From Ascoidea tarda (nom. inval.) (taxonomy: Eukaryota > Ascomycota > Saccharomycetes > Ascoideales > Ascoideaceae), in the NCBI GenBank assembly GCA_030560485.1, contig JAKTTS010000077.1:1-41493 (forward strand): a DNA stretch of 41,493 bases. The letters are read 5' to 3'. This document shows, one piece after another, positions 1 to 9,382 of this stretch. Position 1 is the stretch's first letter. Each line of letters starts with the position of its first letter. The position numbers were made by a program, and so were the translations under genes. The notes under the pieces were generated by a model. The model had not been told where the DNA came from, did no database searches, and saw nothing but the letters and a program-made list of their open reading frames with translations.

Positions 1-55
1 ATTGAATTGAATTGAATTGAATTGAATTGAATTGAATTGAATTGAATTGAATTGA
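1..55. repeat. (ATTGA)11 pentanucleotide microsatellite
   Basis: The window opens with eleven perfect copies of the pentamer ATTGA, which then stop abruptly at TCTGG. The array touches the window edge, so its true length is unknown. It is not a recognisable yeast telomere repeat, and unique sequence follows directly. A simple slippage-prone microsatellite is the simplest reading. Confidence 0.95.
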
Positions 56-971
56 TCTGGATGGAACATTAAACTGTTAGTGATAAGCATTTTCGGTAAT
101 CTTCTTCCGGTAAACCCCTTCCCTCGGATGCTGAAATATCATGTACATTCATGCAGCTGTGCATATTAAAAACTTAGAGAATCGAATAAATCTATACCAA
201 TATTTCTTGATTTTTTTAATGTATCGTTATGAAAATTAATTCAATTAAAGCTAGATGTCAGAAAATTTGAGAGTTTTAAAATCAACGCTGGTGCATTCTA
301 TTTTTGATGAATAATATTTATCAAACCAAAATTTTTTTACTAAGTTAACTATTATCTAATGGACAATTCATATAAATTGTGTTATTTAGTGTGAAATAAT
401 ATTTTTCCTAAATTACCATCAAAGTATTCGGAATATGTTTAGATGATGTAATTCAAAAAAATTCATTCAACTGGTTGAATACTTAAATCCCTTAACAATT
501 ATCAACTGTTTTACTGAAAGCAACTCTAGATTTTGTTTCATAGGTATCTGCATATTTAATGAATCTTCTAGTAATGTATCATTTGTCTTTACTCAAATTT
601 TTTTTATTAGTTTTTATCATGTTTGATAACACATTGGCCAAACCATTTAATTTTTATTCTCACTTTTAATTAAATTACAGTATAACAAAAATGAAAGTAT
701 AAAGTATTAAAAGTTCTAGGTGCTTTTTCTGTATTTAGAAACTTCGTTATTATTCCAAAATAAAACAACTATTTATTTTTCCAATTTTTTTTATTTTTGT
801 TTTTATAGTTGATTGAGATTAATTTGGTTTTGAAAGTTATTCACAATAATGAACCGTGATTCTAGATCAAGAAGCAATTCTTCTATCATGAATCCAGAAA
901 ATCGTGAACTTATTAAATTGTTAAATATTCCAAAAAAAAAGAATCTCCAAATTCAGTTAAACTGCTTCATA
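56..971. other. AT-rich intergenic region, mostly non-coding
   Basis: About 0.9 kb between the microsatellite and the stop of the LRR gene. No long reading frame, tRNA or known RNA is apparent. It holds T-rich tracts (for example around 598-605 and 786-800) and a TACTAAG at about 339-345 that resembles a yeast branch point, but no convincing 5' splice site belongs to it. The only coding hint is a short frame at its right end, from 849. Part of the region must serve as the 3' UTR and terminator of the minus-strand LRR gene. Confidence 0.6.
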
Positions 972-1085
972 TTATTCAACTTGTTTATTAACAATCATGT
1001 TATAAGGATTTGTCCAATAACTATAGTATTGCATATATGCCTTTTCAATTGTTTTGCTGAATTGATAATAGTTATAAATGATTAA
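849..1085 (+). CDS. possible small ORF overlapping the LRR gene tail (doubtful)
   Basis: A 78-codon ATG frame whose first 35 or so residues (MNRDSRSRSNSS..., then PENRELIKLLNIPKKK) have a composition like a real soluble N-terminus. From about residue 36 it turns into hydrophobic Ile/Leu/Phe/Asn-rich sequence because it enters the antisense of the LRR gene. The last 114 nt overlap that gene on the opposite strand. It could be a remnant N-terminus, a short first exon, or chance. I do not recognise it and have low confidence that it is expressed. Confidence 0.2.
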   Translation: MNRDSRSRSNSSIMNPENRELIKLLNIPKKKNLQIQLNCFILFNLFINNHVIRICPITIVLHICLFNCFAELIIVIND

Positions 1086-4000
1086 TACATATTCCCGATT
1101 GTTTGACATGTTAATAAGTTTAATTTCACTTTGTTCAGAGTTAATCTCTCTAATAAACTCATATTTCAAATCAGTAATGTCAATATTTGGTAATTCAAAT
1201 GAAAGACTATACATTTCATCCTTAAATGAAACCACAGCCAAAAAACTCTCAAATACTAACAAAAATAAAGACAAATTTCTGTTTATTAATGTTTTAGAAC
1301 TTGCAACAAAAAACATCTCCAAAAAATTAAACTGTGGTATTTCTTTCGACAAACTTACCGACAAAGGACCCTTTAGCTTATCCAATATATGTTTGGTTTC
1401 ATATATCACATACACTTTATCTAATTCCGAACAGAACTGATGCATTTTCTCGATGGTTATTTTGCAATTCTCAGCTAGCTTATGGTCCATATTGTTTTTC
1501 TTTAGTTTCAGCATTATTTGTTTGATTTTTTCCATAGTTTTGGTAATAAAGTAATAATGCTGCGATGTCATATAGTTGAATGTGTGCTTTTTGATAATTC
1601 CACTTGACTCCAATGACAGTTTCCAATTGTTGTATTTCAAGCAAACTTGCTGACCATTTTTGTCAATTCTTGTCATAAATCTAAGAAACAAATCAACTTT
1701 AATGAAATCAAATAAAAACCTGAACCATCTTTCCTTGGCCACATTCACCCATTTGTCGAATATCACGATCCATTTCCCATCAACCACCTTTCCCTGTTCA
1801 ATCAACAACTTGGTCAATGGAATCACTAGATGCAGCTCATGTACTCTAGCAATGTAATCAAACGACTTGAAATAGTATGTACAAAACTGCTGTTTTGTAT
1901 ATGGCTTAATTATATCCGAATCTTGAGCAAGGAAATCACTACCAGCCTTACACATTGATATACACCATTGAACAAACTGCGTCTGCAACTGGATCAACTC
2001 AAATACCATTTTTTGTATCATTGAGGTGTTTTCTTCAGTTGCCTCAATGGCATTGGCATCTAGTCTCCAGAACTGAAGCCATCCCACTTCAAATGCCTTT
2101 TGTAGTTTGTCTGACTTGTACATCTCACTACCAGCAAGTATGTCTGAGAGTTCCTGTTTTCTATTTGAGTTTGGAATCTCAGATATCAGTTCAGTTCCTG
2201 TTACATTTTTTATACTATCCATCACTGCTTTATCAGCTATCAACTCTTCAAGGTTGATCAAATTCAGTGGTATTTTGGAATGTGTGAGTGCATTGCCATC
2301 AATTTTCAATTTTTTCAAGTTGATCAAGCTCGAAATATCATCCATTTGGATTATCTTGTTGTGTGAAATATCCAATTCTTGAAGATTCAAAAGCATCTGA
2401 ATATTCTCAACATTCTCAATCAAATTATACAGAATATTGAAATCTCTAAGTTTGCTCAACTGATCCAAGTTTTCTAATTTTTTGATTTCATTGCTGCTGA
2501 TATACAATTGCTCAAGCTGAGCCAAATTCAGAATGTTTTCCAACTTTTTGATTCCATTTTGTTCCAATAATAAAGATTCTAAATTAACAAGATTGGACAA
2601 TCCTTCTAATTTTATGATTTTGTTCCCACCCAAATATAACAGTTTCAACAGAATTAAACACGATAATCCTTCTATTTTTGAAATCAAGTTATACACAGCA
2701 CTAAATAACTCCAAATTTATAAGAGTTGATAGTCCTTCTAATTTCTGTATTTTATTCATAGTCAAAGATAACTTTTTCAATTTTGTTAGTGTAGTTAGGC
2801 CTTCAATTTTTTTAATTTTATTTTTTTGTAATTCCAAACTCTCCAACTGTCTTAAATTATTCAATCCCTCTAACCTGGATATACTGTTTTTACCCAAATA
2901 TAAACGTTCTAGTTTGCTTAAAGCTGTTAAACCCTCTATTTTTATTATATTATTCAGATAAAAACTCAATGATTTCAAATTTTTCATAGCTGATAAATTC
3001 TCAATTTTTATGATTGCATTATAATCCAAGAACAATCTCTCTAATTTGATAAGACCTAATAAATTCTGCATTTTCGTGATACTATTATTTTGCAAATTGA
3101 GTTCGGTTAAATTGGTCAAACTCGATATGTTTTCTATCACCTTAATTTTGTTGTATGATAAATCCAATACTTTTAGTTTTGCAAGATCTGAAATTCCTTC
3201 TATTTTGTTAATGTCATTTTTACCTAAAAACAATTTTTCTAAATTAGTCAAAGTTACCAACCCCTCCAATCTGATAATTTTGTTATTTTCTAAATATAAA
3301 TCTTTTAAATTTTTCAAAGTCATAAGCCCTGACAATTTTTCAATTTGATTATTATTCAAGCTTAATGATTTTAAGTTTTCAAAATATGATAGCCAATTTA
3401 GCTTGGTAATTTTGTTATAATTCAAAAGCAAAGTTTCCAAATTCTTTAGTTCTATGTTGGGCAATACTTCAATCTCATTATTATGCAAACATATATAAGT
3501 GAGATTGGTCAGATTTGACCAATTTTCCACTAATTTAATCTGGTTATTAGGTAAACTTAGTATTTTCAAATTTTTTAAGTTTGATGAAATTTCGAATTTG
3601 GTAATTTTGTCTCCTAAATACAAATTTTCTAGTTTTGTCAACATTTCCAAACCTTCCATCTTTTGGATTTGATTTTTAGAAAGGTTTAGCCATTTTAAAT
3701 TCTTTGTGCTTGATAAATTTTCTAATTTTACTATACTATTGTTGTCCAATAACAAAAACTCTAGCTTGACTAAACTTTGTAAATTCTCTATTTTTTTGAT
3801 ATTGTTCAGTCCCAAGTCTAATTCGGTTAAATTAAGTAAACCTGAAACATTATTTATTGTCTCTATCTGGTTATTTTGTAGCCTCAATATCTTTAAATTG
3901 AAAGATTTGGTTAAGCCTTCCAATTCAGAAATTTTGTTTCCACTCAAGTAAAGCTCACTCAAATTAACAAGTGTATTTAAACCTTCAATCATTCTGATAT

Positions 4001-5252
4001 CGTTACGAACCAATGTTAAGAGTTTTAAATTTACTAAATTGGATAATCCTTCTAATCTATTTATACAATTATTGGACAAATACAAACTTTCTAATTTGAC
4101 TAGCCTGGCTAAACTAGTTCCTATATTTGTAATTTTATTATTATCCAAGCTTAAGAGTTTTAAATTCACCAAACTAGACAATCCTTCTAAGCTGTTTATA
4201 TTGTTCTCGGCCAAGTATAACTTTTCCAAACTAGCTTGCTTATCAAGACCCTGTAGTTTGTCGATTTTATTTTTATTTAATGAAAGCAGTTTCAATCTTG
4301 CAAGACATGATATGTTTTCTATTTTTTCAATTTGATTCTCATTTAAATATAGTTTTCTCAAGTTGATCAAGTTGGACAAGTTATCAAGTTTCCAAATTCT
4401 ATTCTTGTTCAAATTGAGAGCTTTCAAGTTGATTAACGTGCTTAAATTAGGAATTGAGAGTAGATCGTTATTTGACAAATTCAAGTTTTTCAAATATACC
4501 AACTTCTCGAAACTGTAGTATTGATATGGATTGACAATATAATGAATGTTGTTGAATGTCAAAAATGTCAACGAATCTAGTCTCTTATTGTAGTCATCAA
4601 AAAGCCAACAGACTTCTTTATTAAATTCTTTTAAAACCATTGGAATTTCACTAAAATATGACAACAACTGTGTATAATCTTTAAGATATAGGTTAATTAG
4701 CATGCCCTTATAATTAATTGTGAATTGATTTCTTTTTTGATATTTTGAGCAGTTAATGACCACGTAATAGTCATGGAAGAAATCAAGAACATCAATGGTG
4801 CAATAAAACGAGTCCAATTGATTTAATAATGGGTTTAATAGATTTGAAAAACGAAGAAATTTGGAACCAGGAACATTTGAGAGTAGGATTAAATTTTTGG
4901 TGTACTTTGTGAATTTGTTTGAGAACAAGTAAAACCAATCAGAATTCACCACTAAGACTCTGGACATGTCAAAATTGAAGTTGATTTTTAGTTTTCCAGG
5001 TGCAACTTCACTTTGCACATTAATTTGACTACAATTATACAATACTTTATTGGACTTTTCACCCAAGGCATCAGATGATAGGGATAATAGCCATGTTATG
5101 TTCAAGGGAATATATTGAAGAACCTGAGAAGCAAGATGAGGAACAGGACTAAACAGGGAGATTTGATAAAGAATATTTCTGCCTCGAAGTTTATCTCCAT
5201 AGAGCGGTCTGGAATAATAGCCGGAGTGATGAACAAGATTGGCTGGTAGCAT
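972..5252 (-). CDS. giant SDS22-type LRR protein with C-terminal divergent DH-PH (RhoGEF-like) module
   Basis: A 1426-residue protein from an ATG at 5252. Residues 1-245 have no domain I recognise. Residues about 248-1010 are 34-35 consecutive LRRs of 21-23 residues of the SDS22 kind (LxxLxLxxNxIxKIEGLxxL). Residues about 1070-1285 read as an all-helical Dbl-homology domain: FELIQLQTQF, then FKSFDYIARVHEL resembling the FxNIexIxxvH segment, then a helix around TKTMEKIKQIML in place of the usual PVQRIxxYxLLL. Residues about 1290-1415 read as a PH fold (LSLFLLVFESFLAVVSF, ending in an amphipathic helix with W). DH-PH proteins activate Rho GTPases, and LRRs bind partners, so a Rho-pathway scaffold or GEF is inferred. 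The PVQR motif is absent, so exchange activity is doubtful. SDS22 itself is far shorter (about 11 LRRs). I know of no named yeast orthologue. Confidence 0.75.
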   Translation of the reverse strand: MLPANLVHHSGYYSRPLYGDKLRGRNILYQISLFSPVPHLASQVLQYIPLNITWLLSLSSDALGEKSNKVLYNCSQINVQSEVAPGKLKINFNFDMSRVLVVNSDWFYLFSNKFTKYTKNLILLSNVPGSKFLRFSNLLNPLLNQLDSFYCTIDVLDFFHDYYVVINCSKYQKRNQFTINYKGMLINLYLKDYTQLLSYFSEIPMVLKEFNKEVCWLFDDYNKRLDSLTFLTFNNIHYIVNPYQYYSFEKLVYLKNLNLSNNDLLSIPNLSTLINLKALNLNKNRIWKLDNLSNLINLRKLYLNENQIEKIENISCLARLKLLSLNKNKIDKLQGLDKQASLEKLYLAENNINSLEGLSSLVNLKLLSLDNNKITNIGTSLARLVKLESLYLSNNCINRLEGLSNLVNLKLLTLVRNDIRMIEGLNTLVNLSELYLSGNKISELEGLTKSFNLKILRLQNNQIETINNVSGLLNLTELDLGLNNIKKIENLQSLVKLEFLLLDNNSIVKLENLSSTKNLKWLNLSKNQIQKMEGLEMLTKLENLYLGDKITKFEISSNLKNLKILSLPNNQIKLVENWSNLTNLTYICLHNNEIEVLPNIELKNLETLLLNYNKITKLNWLSYFENLKSLSLNNNQIEKLSGLMTLKNLKDLYLENNKIIRLEGLVTLTNLEKLFLGKNDINKIEGISDLAKLKVLDLSYNKIKVIENISSLTNLTELNLQNNSITKMQNLLGLIKLERLFLDYNAIIKIENLSAMKNLKSLSFYLNNIIKIEGLTALSKLERLYLGKNSISRLEGLNNLRQLESLELQKNKIKKIEGLTTLTKLKKLSLTMNKIQKLEGLSTLINLELFSAVYNLISKIEGLSCLILLKLLYLGGNKIIKLEGLSNLVNLESLLLEQNGIKKLENILNLAQLEQLYISSNEIKKLENLDQLSKLRDFNILYNLIENVENIQMLLNLQELDISHNKIIQMDDISSLINLKKLKIDGNALTHSKIPLNLINLEELIADKAVMDSIKNVTGTELISEIPNSNRKQELSDILAGSEMYKSDKLQKAFEVGWLQFWRLDANAIEATEENTSMIQKMVFELIQLQTQFVQWCISMCKAGSDFLAQDSDIIKPYTKQQFCTYYFKSFDYIARVHELHLVIPLTKLLIEQGKVVDGKWIVIFDKWVNVAKERWFRFLFDFIKVDLFLRFMTRIDKNGQQVCLKYNNWKLSLESSGIIKKHTFNYMTSQHYYFITKTMEKIKQIMLKLKKNNMDHKLAENCKITIEKMHQFCSELDKVYVIYETKHILDKLKGPLSVSLSKEIPQFNFLEMFFVASSKTLINRNLSLFLLVFESFLAVVSFKDEMYSLSFELPNIDITDLKYEFIREINSEQSEIKLINMSNNREYVLIIYNYYQFSKTIEKAYMQYYSYWTNPYNMIVNKQVE
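2230..4510 (-). repeat. array of 34-35 SDS22-type LRR units (about 66 bp each)
   Basis: Coding tandem repeats of 63-69 bp encode the solenoid. On top of the single-unit period, units 9-14 resemble units 20-25 best, an offset of 11 units or about 720 bp. Compare LTELDL-LEFLLL-LKWLNL with LTELNL-LERLFL-LKSLSF. This points to growth by block duplication followed by divergence. Confidence 0.85.
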
Positions 5253-6231
5253 GTGTGATCTGATTATTGATTCAGGAAACAGTTAGAAGCTCTATTTGTT
5301 GCTGAGTTGGAAAGAGTATCCCCTTTATATGAGTAGTTGATGGGAGTATGGTTGTGGGCATCTTTGATCCATAATAATCTTCTAGGTCTGAGATAAGTTT
5401 AAGTTTGCGATCGACGTTAAGGAAATTGTGGGGAGGTTGGTAAGTTGCGCCAGGAAGTTGTGCCTACCAGCTACTTGATGCACAACTATACTAGCATTTG
5501 TGTTTAATTGAGCAGAATGAGACCAAAGAGCCCACCAGAACTACAGAATAAAAGTCAAACCTTCGCTGGAAACAATAGCTGTTCAGAAAATCGGAAACCA
5601 GATAGCGAATTGGAGCCAAAAATGAGGGTATCAAAAGAAAGATGTCTGTAGCATTACAGCACTGAAAACAATAAAAGCCAGCCTTTAGTTTATAATAAAA
5701 GCCAGACTTGGGTTCATGATAAAGGCAAAAGAGTGAACGTTTTCTTAGATTTTATCCTCTTTCCAATAAATTAGAAAGAATTCAAATCAAAATTGTCTCT
5801 AGGAAAATAAAAATGCTCGACATTTTAGGGATCATGTTTTTGTCCTTCTTTTACGCAGGATAATTTAAAGTTCGAGAATAGACTTGTCAATAGGCTAAAA
5901 AGTTTAGCATAAAGTTAAAAACCCGATTAAGATAACGGAAATAAAGCATCGGATTTTGGAAGGTTTAATCTGTGTTTGGAAATGTTTCTATATGGAAAAA
6001 ACCAAACTCCAACTTATGCCAAATGGTTTCGATATATTTTCACTACTACGCTTTTTTTGCAATAAACAAATACAATTTTATTTCCAACCTTTTACATTTC
6101 AAGCAAATCAGATTGCTAAACTATTCAATTATTTATTTATTTCTTCATAATTTTCCCATACGCCAACGCTTTGGACTAATATGGCATAGCCAACTTAACC
6201 AATAATCAATACAAAGTCTGTCTATCCAAAA
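5253..6231. other. upstream region of the LRR gene and 3' region of NIC96
   Basis: 979 bp between two minus-strand genes. The part next to 5252 must carry the LRR gene promoter and the part next to 6232 the NIC96 terminator. Two copies of ATAAAAGCCAG lie at about 5671-5681 and 5694-5704, with a related GATAAAGGC shortly after. No CACGTG site of the kind found upstream of other genes here is present. Short frames near 5956-6205 have no protein-like composition. No RNA gene is seen. Confidence 0.6.
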
Positions 6232-8991
6232 TTACATATTTATTGACTCCAAGCTGATGAGTTTGCTATAGGTTTCCCTAGGCATTTTATATTGAACCAT
6301 ACCAGCATAAATCATACAATTCTTTGACATTTCATTTAATTCAAACAACTTGGCTTCCTTTGCGGGATCAATATATGAGCTGTTGGATAGTTGGTAAATG
6401 AACTCTGAAACACATGTCATAGTAATCAATAACAAATTGGAAATATTTTTGGCTATGTTTTCATCCAATTCGTTGAATTCTTGAGCTTTCTTTCTAGCAT
6501 AGTTCAAATCATTATTATTTGAACAATTTAACGGGAAAATGTTCAAATCCTCAATCAATTTCAAACATAATTTCCATTTGTTTTCAATAAAGTTTTGACG
6601 AATGTCTAAAATGCTTAGTAACATATCTAGAATATTTCTGTTTTTGGTGCTTATCTTTTCAGGACTTAATTTATAAATCTCGCTCAAGTTCCTAGCAATA
6701 TCAATTGGCTGTGCCTCGCCATTTTCTTTTAGTGCTTGATCATTTAATGAAGTGTAGATATCGATGTTACTAAGCAAATCTGCCAATAACTTATTGACAA
6801 TGCTTATTACAGTATCGTGCTTTTCGGACAACTGATATAGTAACAAACTGTCATAGATTCTTCCTTCCTCATCAGCTTTAATAGCTGCTTTCTCTGCAAT
6901 TTTATCAAGATATTCCTTTTCGTTTTGAAGGTACAACAATTCTTTTCTTTCTTCGATTCTTCCTGGTAATGCTGTTCCATCGGAATTGATATCACCCAAG
7001 AGCATACTAAATTCACGAGTCTCTAGAACTAACTCTCGCAAAGCTTCATGAGCAATTTCGATTTGACGTTTGTCGTTACGTAGACAAGTTAATAAAAGAT
7101 ACTCAACGCTAGCCCTTGTCTCTGAAAATCGAAATGATCTAGTATAATAACCCAACAATCTAGAAAAGTTTATTTCTGTTTGTTTTTGAGAATTTTTGGT
7201 TATCAATAGATTGCTACTTCCTTGATTTGAAGAGAATCTCAACAATCCATAGTAGGCAAATCCAATGGCCAAGTGCACAGCGTCAATTTCATTTATAGTA
7301 TAAGCTTGTTGAACAGCAAGCTCATACAAACCCGTTAAAACTAATGTCTGCAAATACAATGGGTTATTAACAGTGTTAAAGTGACCAGCACCTGATTGGA
7401 TGATGGTTTTTTGCAAATCTGCCAAGGTGTATCTCTGATAAACTGGGTCATTGACTAAATCATTATTATCTTCATTGATATAGGTGAGATGAAGCCACAA
7501 CCAATCCTCGATTCCAATAGTGATTCTTGGAATATTTTTCTTCGTGAGATCACATCTGCCGATTATTTTATAGACGGCATATTTATAAGGATCAACATCA
7601 ATTGAATTTCTAATAAATTGGTTAAACTCAATTTGAATTTTATTCTCCAAATCTTTTGATAATTTCTTATTTTCATTGTTTAGCGAAACAAATTTTCTAA
7701 AGTATGTCAAGAAGTTTTGATCGATTTTTTTGAAAACAGATTTATTTGATTCCAAGACTTCTAAAGCGTCTGTGTAGCAGCCTGCTCTTAGAAGATAAAA
7801 GATTAGTGGCCAAATTGGAACGTCATTGATCAAAGTTATGTTAATATTCTTGAGATTTTTCTTGATATGCTGAGAATTTAAAAACGATTTAATTTTGTTT
7901 ATATTTGTTGGTAAACCGTTTTCGTTGCTGTTTATTTGAAGGTTTTTGTTGAAGATGTTATTGACATGGTCAAAGAATTGGGATTCTAGATATTTTTTAC
8001 TTGAGAGCAAAAGTTTTTTTCTAAACGATATGGTATTGTCGATGTAGTTGTTATCGTTGGAAAGGTTGATGTTGTCAGTGATATTATTTACTTTAATGAA
8101 ATTATTCAAAATCTTCCAAACCTCATTAATTTGTTTTGATTTTGCGTCTGTTGCAGCGCTTGTAATGTCCATAAAACAGTTTGCCAATGGGTAGTTTTTA
8201 TTTGACTGTCTGAAATTATTAAACTGATAAATATACAATGCATTTTTTTCAAATTTATCTCGCGATGAAAAATCATTAACGTTGATTAGTTTTGGATTCA
8301 ATGGAATCAAGTCTTGAAAGTCGGCTGTTGACAAAACATTGTTCAAATGATTGGATTTCTTTTTCCATAGAGATGAAGAATCACCCTTTTTCAATTTCTT
8401 ATACTGGAGTGAATTGGTGTCATTCGTATTGTCATTTGTATTAGCTTTTGCATTTTCATCAACCTCATTAAGGGTACTGGCACCGGTAGTATTAGTATTA
8501 GTATTAGTATTATTTGGTAATGAAATTCCAAAGGATTTGATGACATCGTCCCTTTTGGATTTCCAGTCAATTGAAATATTTTGGTTAACATAGTTATCGT
8601 AATCTTTGGCAGCTAAGGCCAATGAACGTTCAATAGCAGCCAAAATACACTCGTCCTTCTTAGAGTCCAAATAAGCATCAAAGTCATTAGAGATAACAGG
8701 AAGGTTTGACGAGTCTAGGTATTGAGGTAGCTGGCTTTCGATTGATTTTAGCTCAGACTCAATGTAGTCGATAGAGGCCCCACTTCCAGCTAACAAATAG
8801 TGAGCTTTGGTGTAGTTGGGATTTTTGTCTTTGTTTCTTCTCAAGTTGTGTGCTCTCTTCTTGATTTCATTAACTCCTAACTGGATAGAATCAAACTCAG
8901 AGGACTGAGTGGGCAAGTTCTTGGAGGACTCAAGTAATTCCTGAAGAAGCCTCGAGCCATTGTTGGCAGCAGATAGGGATATGTTGGTCAT
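6232..8991 (-). CDS. NIC96: nucleoporin Nic96 (Nup93 family)
   Basis: A 919-residue protein, close to the S. cerevisiae Nic96 length (839). Nic96 is a scaffold nucleoporin of the inner ring: its N-terminal helices bind the Nsp1-Nup57-Nup49 coiled-coil trimer and its helical C-terminal domain packs with Nup188 or Nup192. The N-terminus is the expected short helical segment (SRLLQELLESSKNLP), followed by the ELKSIESQLPQYL helix. An Asn/Thr-rich linker lies at about residues 160-200. The long alpha-solenoid contains family-typical stretches such as YAVYKIIGRCDLTKK and GIEDWLWLHLTYI, and SGAGHFN. The start is an ATG at 8991. I found no in-frame CTG codon in the gene. Confidence 0.95.
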   Translation of the reverse strand: MTNISLSAANNGSRLLQELLESSKNLPTQSSEFDSIQLGVNEIKKRAHNLRRNKDKNPNYTKAHYLLAGSGASIDYIESELKSIESQLPQYLDSSNLPVISNDFDAYLDSKKDECILAAIERSLALAAKDYDNYVNQNISIDWKSKRDDVIKSFGISLPNNTNTNTNTTGASTLNEVDENAKANTNDNTNDTNSLQYKKLKKGDSSSLWKKKSNHLNNVLSTADFQDLIPLNPKLINVNDFSSRDKFEKNALYIYQFNNFRQSNKNYPLANCFMDITSAATDAKSKQINEVWKILNNFIKVNNITDNINLSNDNNYIDNTISFRKKLLLSSKKYLESQFFDHVNNIFNKNLQINSNENGLPTNINKIKSFLNSQHIKKNLKNINITLINDVPIWPLIFYLLRAGCYTDALEVLESNKSVFKKIDQNFLTYFRKFVSLNNENKKLSKDLENKIQIEFNQFIRNSIDVDPYKYAVYKIIGRCDLTKKNIPRITIGIEDWLWLHLTYINEDNNDLVNDPVYQRYTLADLQKTIIQSGAGHFNTVNNPLYLQTLVLTGLYELAVQQAYTINEIDAVHLAIGFAYYGLLRFSSNQGSSNLLITKNSQKQTEINFSRLLGYYTRSFRFSETRASVEYLLLTCLRNDKRQIEIAHEALRELVLETREFSMLLGDINSDGTALPGRIEERKELLYLQNEKEYLDKIAEKAAIKADEEGRIYDSLLLYQLSEKHDTVISIVNKLLADLLSNIDIYTSLNDQALKENGEAQPIDIARNLSEIYKLSPEKISTKNRNILDMLLSILDIRQNFIENKWKLCLKLIEDLNIFPLNCSNNNDLNYARKKAQEFNELDENIAKNISNLLLITMTCVSEFIYQLSNSSYIDPAKEAKLFELNEMSKNCMIYAGMVQYKMPRETYSKLISLESINM

Positions 8992-9382
8992 CTTGATAGG
9001 TGAATTTGCAACAGGATCAGACTATCTGGACAATGGCAACACAATTGCTGGTGAAGTATTTCTCTTTTCAGAAATTGTTTCTCTCTTCAAGAGTTGTTTA
9101 CAGCAAAAATTTCAGCAGAGTAATCACGTGGTTTCGGAGCAGAAGAAGCAGAAGCAGCAAAGGCAGCAGAGCCGATGGTTACAGTGTTGAATGCTCTGGA
9201 AGACGAGGCCAAATAATATAGGAAACATATGAAAACAAAGGCAATTAAGGAATAAAAACATATACAAAAAATGTGGCATAATGAATGGAGGTGCAAAAAA
9301 ACAAAAATAAAAACAAAAATAAAAATTAAAATAAAAATAAATAAAAATAGGTAAAAACGAATTAAACTAAACTATAAATAAA
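8992..9382. promoter_or_regulatory. NIC96 upstream region and SET3-like gene 3' region
   Basis: 391 bp between two minus-strand genes. TCACGTGG at 9124-9131 contains the CACGTG E-box bound in yeasts by bHLH factors such as Cbf1 or Pho4. It lies about 135 bp upstream of the NIC96 ATG, so it is probably a NIC96 promoter element. The 9295-9380 part is A-rich with AAATAAAAATA-like tracts on the plus strand, consistent with a U-rich 3' end for the SET3-like transcript. Confidence 0.6.

Noticed and set aside
1-55. Left-edge repeat as a telomere
   Set aside because: ATTGA repeats lack the G-rich strand of telomeres, and unique gene-bearing sequence follows at once.
300-848. Possible intron: TACTAAG near 339 and a TTTTTATAG acceptor-like site near 802-810 before the 849 frame
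   Set aside because: No GTATGT-type donor with an upstream exon was found, and the branch sequence is non-consensus and too far from the acceptor.
5400-5500. GC-richer stretch checked for a tRNA
   Set aside because: No B-box-like GGTTCGANTCC and no cloverleaf could be traced. The other intergenic regions were also negative by eye.
5956-6205. Two overlapping 64-77 codon plus-strand frames between LRR gene and NIC96
   Set aside because: They are short and overlapping, with no domain, inside what must be the NIC96 3' region.
9087-9296. 69-codon minus-strand frame with a hydrophobic start upstream of NIC96
   Set aside because: It lies in the NIC96 promoter and spans the CACGTG site, and the Cys/Phe-rich start reflects A-rich DNA on the other strand.
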